Below, piece by piece: positions 61,253 to 64,000 of a DNA stretch of 64,000 bases. Numbering within the stretch: the first letter of the stretch is position 1; each line of letters begins with the position of its first letter. The notes under the pieces were generated by a model that was not told the origin of the DNA, ran no database searches, and saw only the letters and a list, made by a program, of their open reading frames with translations. The position numbers were made by a program, and so were the translations under genes. The DNA comes from Actinomycetota bacterium (lineage in GTDB: Bacteria; Actinomycetota; Acidimicrobiia; Acidimicrobiales; Iamiaceae): positions 62,001 to 126,000 of the forward strand of contig JAHBSO010000001.1 of NCBI GenBank assembly GCA_019639075.1. Direction: 5' to 3'.

Positions 61253-62224
61253 ATGACTCGATCCCGTGCTCGCACCTCGCTGGCGGCACTCGCGGCCGCC
61301 ACGGTGCTCGTCACCGCCGGCTGCGGCGTGAAGGAGGTCGACGGCGGCGTCCAGGCGGCGAGCGGGGACTCCGGCGTCGACGCGCCGATCACGACCGGGC
61401 CGACCCAGCCGGGCAGCTTCGAGGGCACCGGCGGCGTCGTCTTCCTGCAGGAGGCCGCCGACGCCACGGCGTCGCTCGACGCCATGAGCATGTCGATGGA
61501 CATGGAGATGTCGGGCATGCCGATGCTCGGCGACGTGTCGATCACGATGGACGGCTCGATCGACAACGCGGCGAAGAAGGCCCACATCGTCATGGACATG
61601 TCCGACATGTTCGACGCGCTCGGGTCGATGGGTTCCGGGGACCAACTGCCCGACGACGCCGGCGTGATGGAGATGATCGTCGACGGCGACACCACCTACG
61701 TGAGGTCGTCGCTCTTCTCGATGATGCCGGGCATCGACACCGACAAGCCGTGGATGAAGGCGTCGACCGACGAGATGTCCGACAGCGAGATGTTCGGCCA
61801 GGGCGCGACCGATCCCAACGAGTTCCTCGACTTCCTGAAGAACAACGGCAACGACGTCACCGAGGTCGGCACGGAGGAGGTCCGCGGCGTCGAGACCACC
61901 CACCTGCACACCGTCCTCGACCCCGAGAAGATGCTCGCGAACGCCGCGCCCGAGGATGCCGACGACCTCGAGGCCTCGATCGAGGACCTCGGGGCGACCG
62001 GCATCCTGGAGATCCCGGTCGACGTCTGGATCGACGGTGACGGCCTGGTCCGCAAGATGGTCATGGAGATGGACCTGTCCGAGGTGGAGAGCGACGGCGT
62101 CAGCATGGACGGTGCCTCGATGGCGATCACCGTCGAGATGTACGACCTCGGCGAGCCGGTCGACGTCGAGATCCCGGACCCGTCCGAGGTCCAGGAGCTG
62201 GACGCCAGCCTGCTCGGCGACTGA
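61253..62224 (+). CDS. Methionine-rich lipoprotein, possibly LppX/LprG-like
   Basis: This 323-residue protein has a lipoprotein signal (TAGC, Cys about residue 24). The first beta strand of the mature domain is strikingly Met-rich: SMSMDMEMSGMPM at about 78-90, with more Met-rich strands later (MDMSDMF, MVMEMDLSEV). The strand layout resembles the LolA/LppX/LprG fold. Met clusters on an exported protein may bind copper or a lipid chain. A later strand reads HLHTVLDPEKML. Its ligand is unknown. Confidence 0.8.
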   Translation: MTRSRARTSLAALAAATVLVTAGCGVKEVDGGVQAASGDSGVDAPITTGPTQPGSFEGTGGVVFLQEAADATASLDAMSMSMDMEMSGMPMLGDVSITMDGSIDNAAKKAHIVMDMSDMFDALGSMGSGDQLPDDAGVMEMIVDGDTTYVRSSLFSMMPGIDTDKPWMKASTDEMSDSEMFGQGATDPNEFLDFLKNNGNDVTEVGTEEVRGVETTHLHTVLDPEKMLANAAPEDADDLEASIEDLGATGILEIPVDVWIDGDGLVRKMVMEMDLSEVESDGVSMDGASMAITVEMYDLGEPVDVEIPDPSEVQELDASLLGD

Positions 62225-62245
62225 CCCCGCGGCCGTGCCGGTCGC

Positions 62246-62941
62246 TCAGCGACCGGCCAGCCAGTTCGGCAGGTCCCTGATCGTCTCGAGCACGTCGACC
62301 GCGCCGTCGTGGTCGACGTGCTCGTGCGCCCAGGTGACGTGGTACGGGACGTGCACGGCGTGGCCGCCGATCTCGAGGACGGGCAGCACGTCGGAGCGCA
62401 CGGAGTTCCCGACCATCGCGAAGCGGTCGGGACCGATGCCCATCGATGCCACCACCCGCCGGTAGGTCGCGGGGTCCTTCTCCGACACGATCTCCATCCG
62501 CTCGAAGTGCCGGGACAGGCCCGAGGCGGCGATCTTGCGCTCCTGGTGGTGCAGGTCGCCCTTGGTGACCAGCAGCAGGCGGAACCCGTCGGCCGTCAGG
62601 GCCGTGAGGGTCTCGTCGACCCCGTCGATCACGTCGACCGGGTGGTCGAGCATCGTGCGTCCGGCGGCGAGGATCTGACCGATCTCCTCGACGCCGATCG
62701 CGCCCTCGGTGATCTCGATCGCCGCCTCGACCATGGAGAGCGTGAACCCCTTGATGCCGTAGCCGTAGCGCTCGAGGTTCCGGTGCTCGACGTCCACGAG
62801 GCGGGCGGCGACGTCCTCGTCGTCGGGGACGTACCGGGCGACGAGCTCGCGGAAGCGGCGCTCGGTCCGCTCGAAGTACACCTCGGAGTGCCAGAGCGTG
62901 TCGTCGGCGTCGAGGGCGACGACCTCGACCGTCGAGCTCAC
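62246..62941 (-). CDS. HAD-superfamily hydrolase
   Basis: This 231-residue protein has DADDTLW (motif I, nucleophile Asp about 11), VTKGDL (motif II, Thr), a Lys in SEKDP and GNSVRSDVLP (motif IV). It is a phosphatase-like HAD. I placed the start at GTG 62941, because that overlaps the stop of the thioesterase (GTGA) like other coupled genes here; GTG 62947 is also possible. Confidence 0.88.
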   Translation of the reverse strand: MSSTVEVVALDADDTLWHSEVYFERTERRFRELVARYVPDDEDVAARLVDVEHRNLERYGYGIKGFTLSMVEAAIEITEGAIGVEEIGQILAAGRTMLDHPVDVIDGVDETLTALTADGFRLLLVTKGDLHHQERKIAASGLSRHFERMEIVSEKDPATYRRVVASMGIGPDRFAMVGNSVRSDVLPVLEIGGHAVHVPYHVTWAHEHVDHDGAVDVLETIRDLPNWLAGR

Positions 62942-63315
62942 CGGCACTTGTCGAGGAACCGCTCCCGGTCGACGACGGCACGCGTGATCTTGCCGGCGGC
63001 CACCAGGCCGCGGCCGTCGTTGACCGACACGGAGAAGACGAGGCGCCGGCCCTCGACCTTCTCGAGCTTGGCGTCGACCTTCACGACGTCGCCGACCGCG
63101 GTGGGGTTGACGTGGTCGAGCTGGACCCGCATGCCCACGGTGGTCTCACCGGCGGCCAGCTTGCCGTCGACGGCCTTCCGGGCCGCCTCCTCGCACAGCG
63201 CGGCGATGCGGGGGGTCGAGAGGACGGCGACGTCACCCGAGCCCATGGCGATCGCCGTGTCGGCGTCGCCGACGACGAGCTCGGTGTGGCCGACGAGGCC
63301 GGGTTCCAACTGCAC
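62938..63315 (-). CDS. Hotdog-fold thioesterase (FlK-like)
   Basis: This 125-residue protein resembles fluoroacetyl-CoA thioesterase-like hotdog proteins: VLSTPRIAALCEEAA (about 31-45), TVGMRVQLDHVNPTAVGD (about 59-76) and a conserved R/E tail. It hydrolyses acyl-CoA or related thioesters. The start is GTG 63315, six bases after the shared divergent -10. Confidence 0.88.
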   Translation of the reverse strand: MQLEPGLVGHTELVVGDADTAIAMGSGDVAVLSTPRIAALCEEAARKAVDGKLAAGETTVGMRVQLDHVNPTAVGDVVKVDAKLEKVEGRRLVFSVSVNDGRGLVAAGKITRAVVDRERFLDKCR

Positions 63316-63320
63316 GTCGT

Positions 63321-63327
63321 TACGATA
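63321..63327. promoter_or_regulatory. Shared divergent -10 (TTACGATAA palindrome) for two leaderless genes
   Basis: The palindrome TTACGATAA (63320-63328) reads TACGAT on the plus strand, nine bases before ATG 63336, and TATCGT on the minus strand, six bases before GTG 63315. The whole intergenic region is 20 bp, so one -10 element appears to serve two opposite, leaderless genes. Confidence 0.6.
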
Positions 63328-63335
63328 AGCCGCCC

Positions 63336-64000
63336 ATGGTGGCCCTGGCGAAGCCGGAGGTCACCGACCCGCACGACCGCGAGAAGGGCCTGCCCGTGAT
63401 CGACGACGCCTTGGTGTCCACCGCACTCGACGCCGCCCTGCGCACGGGTGGTGAGTTCGCGGAGGTCTTCGTGGAGGACCGGCGGTCCTCCTCCGGCCGC
63501 CTCGACGACGGCCGCATCGAGGAGCTCGGCTCGGGCCGGAGCCGGGGTGCCGGGATCCGGGTGGTGTCGGGCGACACCACCGGCTTCGCCCACACGGCCG
63601 ACCTCTCCGAGGCCGGCCTCCTCGCCGCGGCGACGGCCGCGGCGGCCGCGGCCCGCGGGGGCGGCGGCGGGGTCCGCACCGTCGACCTCGACCGCACCGC
63701 CACCAGCCCGCAACCGGTCACCACCCGCCCGGAGGACGTCGCCAAGACCACCAAGGTGGAGCTGCTGCGCCGCGCCGACGAGGCGGCCCGCTCGGCGGGC
63801 GACGCGATCCGGCAGGTCTCCGCGTCCTACGGCGACAGCCGGCGTCGGTTCCTCGTGGCCAACTCCGACGGCCTGCTCACCGGCGACGACCAGACCCGCA
63901 CGCTCTTCGTCGTCGGCGTGGTGGCGTCGGGCGACACCGGGATGCAGACGGGGCGGCGTTCGGTCGGCCACACCATGGGGTTCGAGCTGTTCGACCGCTA
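63336..64000 (+). CDS. tldD: TldD/PmbA family metallopeptidase, 3'-truncated
   Basis: About 221 residues are visible before the window ends. The N-terminal domain matches TldD: FAEVFVEDRRSSSGRLDDGRIEELGSG, then GAGIRVVSGDTTGFAHTADL (about 65-90) and VANSDGLLTGDDQTRT. The zinc-binding region lies beyond the window. TldD/TldE-type proteins process peptides (microcin, CcdA-like) and are common as pairs; a TldE partner may follow. Confidence 0.9.
   Translation, partial: MVALAKPEVTDPHDREKGLPVIDDALVSTALDAALRTGGEFAEVFVEDRRSSSGRLDDGRIEELGSGRSRGAGIRVVSGDTTGFAHTADLSEAGLLAAATAAAAAARGGGGGVRTVDLDRTATSPQPVTTRPEDVAKTTKVELLRRADEAARSAGDAIRQVSASYGDSRRRFLVANSDGLLTGDDQTRTLFVVGVVASGDTGMQTGRRSVGHTMGFELFDR

Overview
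This window is very G+C-rich, densely packed bacterial chromosome, most probably from a high-GC actinomycete. I suspect the class Acidimicrobiia (Iamia or Ilumatobacter relatives), but no rRNA is present to prove it. The evidence includes a DUF222/HNH (13E12-type) protein, a deazaflavin (F420) dependent nitroreductase-like protein, a wax ester synthase/DGAT, DUF2332, DUF2804, DUF3097 and SCO6745-like proteins, a 440-residue inositol-phosphate synthase, GTG/TTG starts and almost uniformly G/C third codon positions. There is no phage, transposase, CRISPR array or rRNA. It looks like ordinary chromosome apart from one possibly mobile-type HNH gene.

Layout. 1-10.4 kb: end of a large AAA/TPR regulator, a 1-Cys peroxiredoxin, a cation-diffusion-facilitator-like membrane protein that lacks the metal ligands, a duplicated zinc metallopeptidase lipoprotein, a beta-lactamase-like hydrolase, an SF2 helicase, a winged-helix/hydrolase fusion, and tRNA-Arg(CCU) with a possible 36-codon gene just upstream. 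10.6-20.9 kb: SCO6745-like protein, a molybdopterin oxidoreductase coupled to an atypical SDR, an epimerase plus WS/DGAT pair, a DHDPR-like dehydrogenase coupled to an SDR, HNH protein, and F420 enzyme. 20.9-27.4 kb: a minus-strand oxygenase-alcohol dehydrogenase-SDR run, diverging from an unusual PAP2-like/pseudokinase/YbhN fusion followed by DsbB-like and TlpA-like thiol-redox proteins. 27.4-37.5 kb: PrmA-type methyltransferase, an RsbW-like ATPase pair, a sulfatase, a coupled operon of small membrane protein/von Willebrand A protein/2OG oxygenase, a crotonase and a site-2 protease. 37.5-47.1 kb: IcmF (fused isobutyryl-CoA mutase), small membrane protein, DUF3097, MurA (Cys-to-Asp type), a Tat-exported PhoX-like protein, and an FG-GAP lipoprotein behind a perfect CRP-type site. 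47.1-64 kb: ABC-F ATPase, SIMPL and DUF2804 proteins, CHAD protein, inositol-phosphate synthase, a zinc-ribbon/TerB-like protein, an NfuA-like Fe-S carrier, GT39-like protein, DXS, DUF2332, a flippase-like/PAP2 pair, a Met-rich lipoprotein, a thioesterase/HAD pair, and the start of TldD.

Expression. The clearest shared pattern is a -10-like hexamer (TAnnnT, or a variant ending AGACT) six to nine bases before the start codon of many genes on both strands, with no Shine-Dalgarno sequence. This implies mostly leaderless transcription. Within operons, starts overlap the previous stop (ATGA, GTGA, TGATG). The start codons given here rely on these two rules where several were possible. All functions come from motifs read by eye; no database search was run.
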